A stretch of 64,000 bases of DNA, taken from NCBI GenBank assembly GCA_025210745.1, contig JAOARC010000034.1, forward strand, positions 1-64,000, given 5' to 3'. The DNA is from Bacteriovoracaceae bacterium. GTDB taxonomy: Bacteria; Bdellovibrionota; Bacteriovoracia; Bacteriovoracales; Bacteriovoracaceae. The notes under the pieces were generated by a model, which saw only the letters and a list, made by a program, of their open reading frames with translations, did not search any database and was not told the DNA's origin. The number at the start of each line of letters is the position of its first letter. The first letter of the stretch is position 1. Position numbers and translations under genes: made by a program. This document shows positions 33,134 to 42,254 of the stretch, piece after piece.

Positions 33134-34354
33134 ATGAAGTCGATATTAGTATTGATAGTAAGTTTATTTTTAACTAGCTCTTTTGCAAAGAAAATTGCAC
33201 GAGTAAAGCTTTTAAAAGGTAAAGCCCACTATAGTGTTGGTAAATTAAAGCAAGTACCCTTAAAAAAGGGAGACTGGTTAAAAGAAGGATCTGTTGTTAT
33301 TACTAAAAAGAAAAGTCTAGTAAGACTTAAGTTTATAGATGACTCAAATGTTAATATAGGGCCAAGTTCTAAAATAAAAGTAGAACGTTTTAAAGAAAGC
33401 GAACCTGGAATTATTAATGTTGTTGAGGGAAAGATAAGAGCGGAAGTTTCCAAAGACTATCTTAAAATGAAAAAGAATAGGTCAAAACTTTTTGTAAAGT
33501 CTAAGCAAGCAGTCATGGGGATTAGAGGAACAGACTTTTTATTTTCAGCTCAAAAAACAGGTAAAACAACAGCTGTTCTTTTTGAAGGATCTGTTTTTGT
33601 AGCGAAGCTACCTAAAAGAGATAGTAATAACTTTGCTAAGTTTGAAAGTATTGTCAACAAAGGACAAAGACTGCGATCAGGACAGTTTACAGTTGTTAGT
33701 AAAGATCAATCAAAGCCTACAATACCAGCAAAAATGAATAAAAAACAATTTAATACATTAAAAAAGAATACCGATTTTTTAGGAACAAAGACAAGCTTAT
33801 CAAAATCAGTTGTTCCTAAAGGATTGAGCCAAAAGGTAGTAGATGTATCTAAAAATGATGATGTTAAAGCTGTTGCAACCTCTTTAGATGTTAACTCAGT
33901 AAAACTAAATAATGATACTTCTATTAGTAAACCAAATTCTCAAGTAAACAAAGATAAACCAATGGATGGAGCTTTTGTACATATGGAAACTGGAACTATT
34001 GTCGGTGTTGGACCGGATGCACAGTTTAATGAAAAACTAGGACAGTGGGAGTCAGGTAATATTGGAAAAGTGAATAATAAAGGAGAGTTTGTTCCACCAG
34101 AAGGCTTAAATATTAATGATAGAGGCCAGATTGTAGATAGAGAAGGAAAAGTTGTTGCTCCAACAAAAAATGGGGTTATTGTTGTGCAAGATAATTCAAA
34201 GAGTAAGCCGCCTGTGAGATTGCAGCCAATGCCAGAGGGGGAACAAAATCAACCACCAACATATAATAATAACGATGCAAACTTACCTTCTTCATCGACG
34301 GGTACTAATACTAGAACCAAAAAACCAATTACTATTATAATCAATCCAAATTAA
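33134..34354 (+). CDS. FecR-domain exported protein
   Basis: 406 aa, signal peptide MKSILVLIVSLFLTSSFA. Residues about 25-165 form a FecR-like beta domain (GDWLKEGSVVITKKKSLVRL, DDSNVNIGPSSKIKVERF, KQAVMGIRGTDFLF, VLFEGSVFVAKL). The C-terminal 200 residues are low-complexity, Asn/Lys/Pro-rich and end in a basic stretch (TRTKKPITIIINPN). Stand-alone FecR proteins without a membrane helix are common in this group next to TPR/outer-membrane proteins, as here. Periplasmic scaffold or signalling role inferred. Confidence 0.8.
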   Translation: MKSILVLIVSLFLTSSFAKKIARVKLLKGKAHYSVGKLKQVPLKKGDWLKEGSVVITKKKSLVRLKFIDDSNVNIGPSSKIKVERFKESEPGIINVVEGKIRAEVSKDYLKMKKNRSKLFVKSKQAVMGIRGTDFLFSAQKTGKTTAVLFEGSVFVAKLPKRDSNNFAKFESIVNKGQRLRSGQFTVVSKDQSKPTIPAKMNKKQFNTLKKNTDFLGTKTSLSKSVVPKGLSQKVVDVSKNDDVKAVATSLDVNSVKLNNDTSISKPNSQVNKDKPMDGAFVHMETGTIVGVGPDAQFNEKLGQWESGNIGKVNNKGEFVPPEGLNINDRGQIVDREGKVVAPTKNGVIVVQDNSKSKPPVRLQPMPEGEQNQPPTYNNNDANLPSSSTGTNTRTKKPITIIINPN

Positions 34355-34402
34355 CAGAATTTACCTCTTTTAAAAAAAATCAAATTTTATATAATAGTAG
34401 CT

Positions 34403-35962
34403 ATGATATTAAAAATTATAGTTACTATTATTTTTTGTCTTCCTTTTTGTGATGCTTTTGCAGCTTTAGAAAAAGAAGAGTTATATAAACTTTATACAAA
34501 TACTGAGTATGAAAGTGTTGTTTATGAATTAAATAAAATTCAAAAAAATAGAACAAGTTATTCTCGTTTTGGGCGTTCGGCATTTCACTACCTAAGAGGA
34601 AGTTCTTATTTAAATATTAATGAATTTGAAAAAGCGAAAAAGGATCTTCTTTTGGCCATAAAATATAAAGCTAAGCCAAAAGATATTTATTATAAGTTAG
34701 GTCAGACATACTTTGCTTTAGATGAATATAAAAAAGCAAGAGGCTTATTTAAAAAGTCTATTCAAGTCAAATTTAATAGAGCTGTGTCTCTTTATTATGC
34801 AGGTTTCTGCTCAACAAAGTTAAGAGATTATAAGAGCGCTGTTAATTTGTTTCATGCAATAGAGAAGATTCCTGAAAAAGATAAGAAAGAAGTGATTCAA
34901 GCATCAAGGATGCAAATTGCAGATATATATTATGAACAAGCTCAGAAAAAATCAAGAAGCCTTAGATCCATAAAAAAGTTTGTTATCCCTCAATATGAAT
35001 ATGCATTGGGTTATGACGAAGAAACGAATCTGGCTGATGATATAAGAAATAAAATAAAAAAAATTCAGCAAAAATATGAACTACTTATTTTTAAAATGAG
35101 AAATGGAAGAGATACGGCGATACCAAGATATTTTGTTAGAGGATCAGCTCTTATTGGGACTGATTCAAATGTTAACCAAAATAAGACAAATAAGGAATCT
35201 TCTTCCTATTATAATAGTTCATTATTTGCAAGATATAGTTTTTATCCAAATAACAAATTTTCTATTGCCCCAGAAATCCAACTTAATTACTTAAACTATT
35301 TATCAAGTGAAGACAGTATAAAGGCGAATAATACATACAGTTATTCAATTGGTGGTTTTGTAACCTACGACCATTATGCTTTTAAGAGAGCAGCAACAAC
35401 TTATTTAAGGTTTTCATTCGGAAATAATTTCATTTATGATGTTAATGAAAGTGGGTATGATACAAAAGATACTCCTATTACTATTTCATTAAGTGAGGAA
35501 GTAAGATATTTTAAAGACCTTCCAAGTACATTTAGATATATTTATATCGGAACGGGAAGTAATATTGACTCGAGAAAAAATACTTCTCATTCTTTTGTAT
35601 ATGAGCAATTAATGAAAATATGGGGTTTAAGGCACTACTTGTTTACATCTTATACTATGACAAATTATGATACTGATGACACAAATAATACTAGAGCATT
35701 TACGATAAGAGATGACTTGCTGTTAAGCTCATTAGGTGGTTGGGTTAATTTAAGCCTTTTTACTTCTTTTACGGCAACAAGTTATCCAAATAATAGTAGT
35801 ATTGAGAATTTAGCTTTGCTATCTTATGGAATTAATTTTAATAAGCCATTCTTAAAAAAATGGTATGCAAACTTAGATGTTATTCTTAATACTCAAAGTG
35901 GTGATTCAAATCTAGAATATAATCAAAATAGAGTAAGTTTTTCTTTAGATTATATTTATTAG
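34403..35962 (+). CDS. TPR protein with C-terminal outer-membrane beta-barrel
   Basis: 519 aa. Signal peptide of about 20 residues (ending CDAFA), TPR repeats over residues about 25-190 (YHLRGSSYLNINEFEKAKKD, YYKLGQTYFALDEYKKARGL, YYAGFCSTKLRDYKSAV), then from about 230 a beta-barrel (YFVRGSALIGTDSNVNQ, FALLSYG-type strands) that ends in Tyr (VSFSLDYIY). The layout resembles Slam-type surface-lipoprotein assembly modifiers (TPR plus DUF560 barrel), though true membership needs a profile search. 48 bp after the FecR-domain gene, probably same operon. Confidence 0.75.
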   Translation: MILKIIVTIIFCLPFCDAFAALEKEELYKLYTNTEYESVVYELNKIQKNRTSYSRFGRSAFHYLRGSSYLNINEFEKAKKDLLLAIKYKAKPKDIYYKLGQTYFALDEYKKARGLFKKSIQVKFNRAVSLYYAGFCSTKLRDYKSAVNLFHAIEKIPEKDKKEVIQASRMQIADIYYEQAQKKSRSLRSIKKFVIPQYEYALGYDEETNLADDIRNKIKKIQQKYELLIFKMRNGRDTAIPRYFVRGSALIGTDSNVNQNKTNKESSSYYNSSLFARYSFYPNNKFSIAPEIQLNYLNYLSSEDSIKANNTYSYSIGGFVTYDHYAFKRAATTYLRFSFGNNFIYDVNESGYDTKDTPITISLSEEVRYFKDLPSTFRYIYIGTGSNIDSRKNTSHSFVYEQLMKIWGLRHYLFTSYTMTNYDTDDTNNTRAFTIRDDLLLSSLGGWVNLSLFTSFTATSYPNNSSIENLALLSYGINFNKPFLKKWYANLDVILNTQSGDSNLEYNQNRVSFSLDYIY

Positions 35963-36100
35963 ATATCCTTAAAACTTGACTCATCTTGTAAAAAATAAAC
36001 CTGTTTTATCAATCACTTGGAGCGCTGCAACTACGTATAATTTTATTGTTAAATATATTGCAAGTGTTAGTATTACCTTATGAAAAATAGGAGATATTTT

Positions 36101-37075
36101 ATGAAAAATAATATTTATATTTTAATTTTTATCATTCTCTTTATGGCCTGTTCATCTAAAGATAAAAAGGGCTACGAATATAGTCGTGCGCAAGGTATTG
36201 AGGTTCCCAAATGGGTTTATTCTCTATCAGAAGTATGTGAAGAACAAAAATATTTATGTGCTTCAGCAGAAGGAGAGTCATTTACTCAGTCAGATCTAAA
36301 TGCAAAAAAATCTTTAGCAAGTATTTTGGAAGTTGAAGTTAATTCAAATTATCAACTTAAAAGATTTGGACTAACAAGTCTTGAATCTAAAGGTCTTGAA
36401 GAAAAAATTGATTATAAAATTAATGAGACCATCTCAGTTTCTCTAAATGGTGCAAGAATCCAAGATCGTTTTAAAAAGGAAAATTCTTTTTTTAGTTATA
36501 TTCTTATAAAGAAATCTGATGTGAAAAAAATACTTTATCCAAAGATAAAGAGTATTGATTCTAAGTTGATGTCTCTTTATAGACAAAATAAGAAAGTATA
36601 TGTGAATAAATTATTAGCTTTATTAAAAGAACGAGAGGCTCTTTTAAGTCAGTATGTAGTCGTAACATCAAAAACTATACCAGCACCACTTAGTTATGAT
36701 CAAATTTATAGACTTAAGAATAAAGATCTTAATAAGTCGATGCTTAAAGTTATAAAGTTAGATAACTTACCGCTTGGACTTGCTGGACAAATTGAGCAAG
36801 AATTAACAGACTTAGGTTTTCAAATTGTTAAACATGCTGCCGCTAAGAAAGTAAGAATAAAATTTAATAGTAAGTCAGAATATCTAAAAGTTAAGGGGTT
36901 TGAGAAATTTACATTTGTCTTAGAGATTCAAGCTTATGATTTAGAGAGTAAAAAAATAGGGCATATTAATATAAAGAAAGTCGGAGTTGGAAGAAGTAAA
37001 AAAGATGCTTATTTGAAAGTTTCAAATCAAATATTAAAAGATTTTAGAGATAATATTGGTTCTTTAAATATATAG
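36101..37075 (+). CDS. LPP20-family lipoprotein
   Basis: 324 aa from ATG 36101 behind AGGAGATATTTT; seven extra residues upstream (36080) are unlikely. Lipobox FILFMACSS (Cys 16). Residues 30-150 show the LPP20 pattern: IEVPKWVYSLSEVCEEQKYL, then AEGESFTQSDLNAKKSLASI and FSYILIKKSDV. A second alpha/beta segment follows (LGLAGQIEQELTDLGFQIV). LPP20-type lipoproteins occur in FlgP and in LpoB-linked operons. 8 bp before the LpoB-like gene. Periplasmic side of the outer membrane. Confidence 0.78.
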   Translation: MKNNIYILIFIILFMACSSKDKKGYEYSRAQGIEVPKWVYSLSEVCEEQKYLCASAEGESFTQSDLNAKKSLASILEVEVNSNYQLKRFGLTSLESKGLEEKIDYKINETISVSLNGARIQDRFKKENSFFSYILIKKSDVKKILYPKIKSIDSKLMSLYRQNKKVYVNKLLALLKEREALLSQYVVVTSKTIPAPLSYDQIYRLKNKDLNKSMLKVIKLDNLPLGLAGQIEQELTDLGFQIVKHAAAKKVRIKFNSKSEYLKVKGFEKFTFVLEIQAYDLESKKIGHINIKKVGVGRSKKDAYLKVSNQILKDFRDNIGSLNI

Positions 37076-37083
37076 GAGTTTTT

Positions 37084-37683
37084 ATGAAGATATTATTAGC
37101 AGTTTTAATGTTTAGTTTTATAAGTTGTACTAGTTTTAAAGCGCAAAGAGTTGGAAGTGAACAATCAGACGAAAAAGGTTTGGCCATAACAGATAATTGG
37201 ATGTCTAAAGATACAAATATTGCTGTTAAAGCCATTTTAAAACAAATTTATTCTCACAAAGGTTATAAAAAGTATATTGAGTTAAAAAAAGAGCCAAAAA
37301 TCTTTATTGCTGAAGTTCAAAATGATACATCTGAACCTTATTTTCCAATTAAAGATTTAAATGATGAGTTATTATATGAACTTTCACAAAAAGGAGACTT
37401 TGTTCTAGTTGATGCAGCAGCAAGAGAAAAACTATTAGAAGAAATTACATATCAAAATGATGGTATGGTTGATCCTAAAACAGTAAAAATGATTGGAAGA
37501 CAATTAGGAGCTGATTTTTTAATTTTTGGAAATGTTTATATGAAGCCGGAGACAAGAAGTGGAAAAACAATAAAAGAATATTCTGTGAATTTAAGAGTAA
37601 CGGATCTTGAAAAAGGAATTGAAGTTATTAGAACAAGAAAAAAGGTTTTCAAGTACTCTGATCAAAAGGCGTACAGCTGGTAA
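37084..37683 (+). CDS. LpoB-like lipoprotein (PBP activator family)
   Basis: 199 aa, lipobox FSFISCTSF (Cys 15). The C-terminal 140 residues match the LpoB/COG3417 fold: IFIAEVQNDTSEPYFPIKDL, ELSQKGDFVLVDAAAREKLL, MIGRQLGADFLIFGNVYM, YSVNLRVTDLEKGIEV. LpoB activates the peptidoglycan synthase PBP1b in enterobacteria; whether this homologue has the same partner cannot be told. Middle gene of a three-lipoprotein operon; its stop codon overlaps the apparent CTG start of the next gene. Confidence 0.82.
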   Translation: MKILLAVLMFSFISCTSFKAQRVGSEQSDEKGLAITDNWMSKDTNIAVKAILKQIYSHKGYKKYIELKKEPKIFIAEVQNDTSEPYFPIKDLNDELLYELSQKGDFVLVDAAAREKLLEEITYQNDGMVDPKTVKMIGRQLGADFLIFGNVYMKPETRSGKTIKEYSVNLRVTDLEKGIEVIRTRKKVFKYSDQKAYSW

Positions 37684-39284
37684 GATTACTTTTATTATTT
37701 GTTTTTGTAGGGTGTTCAACTTTTAATCCTCTACAAAAACAATATCAGTCCCATTTAAAAAACTCAGATTTTGAAAAAGCACAAGAACTTTTGGATTCAA
37801 GCGCTTATAGAAACGATAATAATAAGTTATTATATCTTATTGAGAAATCTAGGCTATTGTTAAAAAAGAAACTGTATTATGAAGCAGAGTTGTCTCTTTT
37901 TAAATCACAGGCCTTATTAAAAGAATTATATACAGTTAGTATAAAGAAAAAAATTGTTTCAAATCTTCTTAGTGAAGAAAAAGACAATTATTATGGTAAG
38001 ATCTTTGAACGCTCATTTCTTTTTCAAACACAAGTATTATTATATTTAAAAATATACTCTAGCCCTTATTTTTATAAAAGAAAGACTTTAAAAGAAAAAT
38101 TCGTTAGAGTCGAATTAAATAAAAATGAAAGATTAAAATTTTTGAAAAAAGCTAAATCTGTTGTCATTGCTTGGAATAGCTTTTATGAAACGCTTCGAAA
38201 TAAAACAAACAAAGACAGAACTCAAAACTATTATCAATATTTACTTGCCGCTATCGTTCATGAAGCCCAAGGGCAAAAATCAGAATTAAAAATAGCTTCA
38301 ATTCTTTATAGAAAGATATTAGATAATTTAAAATATATGACAAAGTATTTACCTTTATTTAATGAAAGATATGAAGAAAATTTAAAAAATTATTTAAGTT
38401 CTAAAAAACAATTTAAATATAAGCATACTGAGTTTTATAAAGATTTAGAGCAGTTTATTTTAAAACGATATTTTAAAGTCCTTAATAAGCTTTCAAATAA
38501 AAAATTTAAAAAAGAAGCTAAAAGACTATCTTATCATTATGATAAAAATAAAGTTAAAACTCATTCTTTGTTACTAGATGTTGGTTATACATCTTTAATG
38601 GAAACAAAGATTATAAGTTATAATTTAAACTCGGCTTTAACAAAAATAGAAGACCCAGCACTTAGAAAAACAATTGAGCTTATTGGAATAACAACTCTTT
38701 CATTATTTGCATTAAATACATTAGGATATGGACACTATGTTTATAGGTCAAATGAAGACTTTGTTTATTATAATGGTAATGCTATTGGGGAGTTAGTGAA
38801 AAATGTTGGAATTGATATAAAAATACCAATTGTTGAGTTTAATAAAATAATGCCAAAAATAAGACTTTTAAATGAAAAAAGAGAAGAAATGGATTCTGAT
38901 ATCACTTTATTACAATCTTTAGAGCAAGAACTCTATATAACAACAAAAGAGTATGCAAATCGATATTATGATTCTTTTGGTCCTAAAATAGCTTTAAAAT
39001 ACGCAGCTGCAATTGCGGCGGCTTATGGAACCTATAAGTCTCTTAAAGATGATCCTATGGGAAGGACACTTGCCTTAACACAGTTTTTTCTATCACAAAA
39101 AGCAATTGGTGCAACAGCATCAGTTGATTTAAGACAAATTAGCTCTATGCCTAAGTGTAGCTTCATCATTGATGCTAACTTGACTAAAGGGAAGTATATT
39201 CTTGAAGTTGAGAGTAAGACTCAGGAAAAAAAAGAATTAGAGTTTAGAGTTTCTGATTCAACAACGTCACTTTTTGCCTTATAG
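37677..39284 (+). CDS. COG3014-like lipoprotein, probable CTG start
   Basis: 535 aa if started at CTG 37677. The first ATG/GTG/TTG in frame is TTG 37791, which would give a 497-residue protein without a signal. From 37677 the frame encodes VRLLLLFVFVGCSTFNP, a lipoprotein signal with Cys 13, and AAAAGG lies 7 bp before the CTG. The CTG overlaps the previous stop (CTGGTAA), so coupled re-initiation would explain the weak codon. The body is helical, TPR-like (residues 30-120), with a hydrophobic segment near residue 300-320 and a C-terminal beta part (GKYILEVESKTQEKKELEFR). Likeness to COG3014, which often neighbours LpoB/LPP20 genes, is from memory. Confidence 0.75.
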   Translation: MVRLLLLFVFVGCSTFNPLQKQYQSHLKNSDFEKAQELLDSSAYRNDNNKLLYLIEKSRLLLKKKLYYEAELSLFKSQALLKELYTVSIKKKIVSNLLSEEKDNYYGKIFERSFLFQTQVLLYLKIYSSPYFYKRKTLKEKFVRVELNKNERLKFLKKAKSVVIAWNSFYETLRNKTNKDRTQNYYQYLLAAIVHEAQGQKSELKIASILYRKILDNLKYMTKYLPLFNERYEENLKNYLSSKKQFKYKHTEFYKDLEQFILKRYFKVLNKLSNKKFKKEAKRLSYHYDKNKVKTHSLLLDVGYTSLMETKIISYNLNSALTKIEDPALRKTIELIGITTLSLFALNTLGYGHYVYRSNEDFVYYNGNAIGELVKNVGIDIKIPIVEFNKIMPKIRLLNEKREEMDSDITLLQSLEQELYITTKEYANRYYDSFGPKIALKYAAAIAAAYGTYKSLKDDPMGRTLALTQFFLSQKAIGATASVDLRQISSMPKCSFIIDANLTKGKYILEVESKTQEKKELEFRVSDSTTSLFAL

Positions 39285-39333
39285 TTCTGTCTAGTTAAAT
39301 AGAAATAGATATTTTTTCGATAAGTCATTGAAG

Positions 39334-40227
39334 ATGAGATATCTATTAGTATTTTTAACATTGAATTTAGCTTTATATGCTTCTGAAATAGTAAGCTCTA
39401 ATATTTCACAGGTACAAACGTGGACCAAGTATAGCTCAAATAAAAAATTGAACTTAAAAGTTCTTTTATCAAAGTTAGCGAAGTCTAAAACGGGAAAAGA
39501 AATTTTAATAAAGGCAAAGAAAAAAGCAAAATCTTTTGGAAAAAGCTTATATGAAGTTATTCTAGAAGGAAATGGATCATTAACAGATACAACTTTATAT
39601 CGTAAGTTTTCAGCTATAAAACCGCAAGATGTTATTTTTGAGTCAGAATCAATCGTGTATTTAAATAAAACATTAAGTCAGTATGATGCTCTTTTAGATC
39701 TTGCTCATGAACTCACTCATTTTGTGCATAGAAAACCTTTTAATCCCTATGTGGAAGGATTTACGTTAGATAAATTTATTCAAAGTACAGTTGAAGATGA
39801 GGGAGGTGAAGTACATGCTTTTTTGACAGAGTGTAAAGTTGTAAAAGAGCTTTTTGCTAATAAACTTAAGCATAGACATAATTGCAAGAAGATTATGGAT
39901 AAGCATAATAATTTATCTATAGGACATGCAAAAGAGCATTTTTACTCAGTTGGTGGATACTATAAAAACTTTTTAAGAAGTATTGCTAGCTATGATGTAT
40001 CGGAATCTGTAAATAAAATTAATAATAAAGAGATACGTTTTGTCTCTTCTGCATATGGAGTTCCATATCCGGTCGCAGCCTTTTATGAGTATGCAAGTGT
40101 TATGGAGAAAGTTTGTGCTAATGATAGGGCAAGGCTTGCTCTATTAAAATCTCAAGGAAGATCCATTGCTTCAACAAATATTACTCATTTTGAAAAAAAT
40201 ATAAAAAAAAGATGTTATAAGTTTTAA
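39334..40227 (+). CDS. Secreted HExxH protein, putative zinc peptidase
   Basis: 297 aa from ATG 39334 (a TTG two codons earlier is possible). Signal peptide ends LYA at about residue 17. Residues 125-129 are HELTH (LAHELTHFVHRKPF), with EDEGGEVHAF about 35 residues on as a likely third zinc ligand, the gluzincin arrangement. Four Cys in the C-terminal half (TECKVV, HNCKK, KVCAND, KRCYKF) suggest disulfides. No named family recognised. Follows the lipoprotein operon by 49 bp and ends in a 4 bp tail-to-tail overlap with the next gene. Confidence 0.72.
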   Translation: MRYLLVFLTLNLALYASEIVSSNISQVQTWTKYSSNKKLNLKVLLSKLAKSKTGKEILIKAKKKAKSFGKSLYEVILEGNGSLTDTTLYRKFSAIKPQDVIFESESIVYLNKTLSQYDALLDLAHELTHFVHRKPFNPYVEGFTLDKFIQSTVEDEGGEVHAFLTECKVVKELFANKLKHRHNCKKIMDKHNNLSIGHAKEHFYSVGGYYKNFLRSIASYDVSESVNKINNKEIRFVSSAYGVPYPVAAFYEYASVMEKVCANDRARLALLKSQGRSIASTNITHFEKNIKKRCYKF

Positions 40228-40595
40228 TCAAGATGTACTGTTCCACTTATTAAGAATTTATTTTCTTTTGTTTTTACTACTTTATACCAAATATGGTGAT
40301 AATTTTTTTCTTTTTTATCTTTTAAATTTACAAAGAACACATTTTCTTTAGCCGTTTTTTTTATTTTTAAATCAAAGTCTATTTTTTGTGATGATTTTTT
40401 TTGAACAGAGAATAAACGCTTTATATATTGAGTCTTTTTCATTTGCTTTAAGTAATCATCAGTTATTGTTGAAATAAATTCTTTTTTATTCTGCGTTTGA
40501 ATGCTTTTAAGATGTGATTTAAAAAGTTCCATGATTTGAGTTTCTTTTGCTAATAGGCCAAAAGATAGAATTGTCATTAAAAATAAAGTTTTCAT
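40224..40595 (-). CDS. Small exported protein downstream of amidase
   Basis: 123 aa, signal peptide MKTLFLMTILSFGLLA. The mature part (MELFKSHLKSIQTQNKKEF, TDDYLKQMKKTQYIKRLF, then beta strands HHIWYKVVKTKENKFLISGT) has the helix-then-sheet look of NTF2-like/DUF4878-type domains, but no family can be claimed. Overlaps the amidase gene by ATGA, so the two are coupled; it may assist or inhibit the amidase. Confidence 0.62.
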   Translation of the reverse strand: MKTLFLMTILSFGLLAKETQIMELFKSHLKSIQTQNKKEFISTITDDYLKQMKKTQYIKRLFSVQKKSSQKIDFDLKIKKTAKENVFFVNLKDKKEKNYHHIWYKVVKTKENKFLISGTVHLD

Positions 40596-42187
40596 TTTTT
40601 CCTATATACGACTTTAAAATCGCATCCTTGTTCTTTAGCATAATTTGCTATTTTCTTTAGATCAGCAATAATACTTCCTGGGCAGTTTGTTGGCTTAAAG
40701 TATGAGTGAGGATGTAGTGTTTTTATACTTGGTGTTTGTCGCTGTAATTTACATGCAAGAAGTCCAACTTCTTTTAAAGCTTCATTACTTGCTCTTTTAG
40801 CTTTATCTTTTCTATTAATATGTCTAATTGTAATAACTCCTGCAATGGTCACTTTTTGGTATGCTTCAAAGTCACCTATTAGAGCGATTCCTACGCTTGT
40901 GATATTTCCTGTTATTTGTCTTTGATCTGAAAGACGCCTCTTTATACTGTATTTAGGAGCACTTTGATGTTGTAGCTCAGATTTTGCGCAGGTATATTTA
41001 AGGTTTTTAATTCTCTTATATTCAGAGTAGGCAAGGGGAGCTGTATCTCCACCAGCATGAGCACCTTGATATTCAAGAGGTCTTCCCTGATTGACGGTTG
41101 GCTTGTTGGTATTTAAATCACTTATAAGATAGTGATAGCCAACCATGTACCAGGGAACACCATTATCTAAGCGTTCTCGATGTAAATTGTTAATATCGAT
41201 AGCTGTATCCGTTTCATTTGTTGCTGTATGATGTATTGTGATGCTATTTAAGGCATTTATATCTCTTTTACAAAAATATGAGTTTTTATGATTTGTTTTA
41301 ATATAATCGTGATTGACAATTTCAAGCTCATCAACAGGATCGACTTTAGGAGGAATGATAATAGGTGGTTCCTCTTTAATAATTGGTTTTTTTGTATTGA
41401 ATGAATTGAACTGAGATAAAACAATACTCAGTTCATTTAAGTTTTTATTGAGATTGATAAAAGGATCTTCTTTGAATGGGCAAGATAGGCCAATGCTTTG
41501 ATAGTACTTATCAAGCTGACTTTTTGAGCAGACTTTTTCGTAGTTAGTAAATATATTTTGATAGCTTTCATGAGAATTTTTTAATAAAAGTTTTTGAATT
41601 TCATCAATTTCATTTTTTAGAACATTGATACTCTTTTGCGAAATGTCGTAGTGAGCATTACTATATTTAGAGTTAAGCTCTCTAAACATTTTTGCATAGT
41701 TTTGATCTGAAATATTATGTTTTTTAGATACTAGTTCAAGGGTATATAAATCCCATTTATTAAATAACTCTGATTCCTTCATTCCTTTAAAGTATTGAAA
41801 ATTCTTCTTTTGAAGTTGAATGATGGAGGTTATTGCTTCTTTATAATTAATTGGTTTTACTTTTTTGTATCTTCTTCCATACCAAAATTTATATCTTTTA
41901 AGTGGTTTGTACTCGAGTATTAGTTGTTTAAAGCCAGCAGAGTTCTTTAGGGATTTATAATGTTGTAAAAGCTCAGGGTGTCTCTTTAGATTTTCAGTTT
42001 TCGTATTTTTAAGAGAAGTCAGTATAGATAAAGACAGCTTTTTTTGAATCAATTCATAGCTTTTTTTTATATTTTTTTTCGTTATATCTTTATAAGTCCA
42101 CTTTACAATATTTTCACATTCACTTTCTTGCGAAAGAGCAATTGAAAAACTAAATATTGTAATAAATAAAAAACCTAACCTCATCAA
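40592..42187 (-). CDS. Exported PGRP/Amidase_2 N-acetylmuramoyl-L-alanine amidase
   Basis: 531 aa, signal peptide of about 20 residues (ending ALSQE). Residues about 25-290 are a helical region with no named domain. The catalytic domain starts at about 312: SITIHHTATNETDTAIDINN (first zinc His), WYMVGYHYLI (Tyr), GNITSVGIALIGDFE, and SIKTLHPHSYFKPTNCPG supplying the second His, Lys and zinc Cys near residue 500. Cleaves the amide bond between muramic acid and the stem peptide in the periplasm or in external peptidoglycan. Two-gene operon with the small exported protein. Confidence 0.88.
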   Translation of the reverse strand: MMRLGFLFITIFSFSIALSQESECENIVKWTYKDITKKNIKKSYELIQKKLSLSILTSLKNTKTENLKRHPELLQHYKSLKNSAGFKQLILEYKPLKRYKFWYGRRYKKVKPINYKEAITSIIQLQKKNFQYFKGMKESELFNKWDLYTLELVSKKHNISDQNYAKMFRELNSKYSNAHYDISQKSINVLKNEIDEIQKLLLKNSHESYQNIFTNYEKVCSKSQLDKYYQSIGLSCPFKEDPFINLNKNLNELSIVLSQFNSFNTKKPIIKEEPPIIIPPKVDPVDELEIVNHDYIKTNHKNSYFCKRDINALNSITIHHTATNETDTAIDINNLHRERLDNGVPWYMVGYHYLISDLNTNKPTVNQGRPLEYQGAHAGGDTAPLAYSEYKRIKNLKYTCAKSELQHQSAPKYSIKRRLSDQRQITGNITSVGIALIGDFEAYQKVTIAGVITIRHINRKDKAKRASNEALKEVGLLACKLQRQTPSIKTLHPHSYFKPTNCPGSIIADLKKIANYAKEQGCDFKVVYRKK

Positions 42188-42254
42188 AGTATTTATCGGT
42201 CTTTTTTACTCAGAAATTTAATAATCTTTAAATAAAATCATAAAAATCAATAGT

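Noticed and set aside
40592..42187. Amidase as a phage or predation-specific lysin
   Set aside because: The PGRP domain alone does not distinguish cell-wall recycling, division or predatory use; no phage genes are nearby, so only the general function is given.
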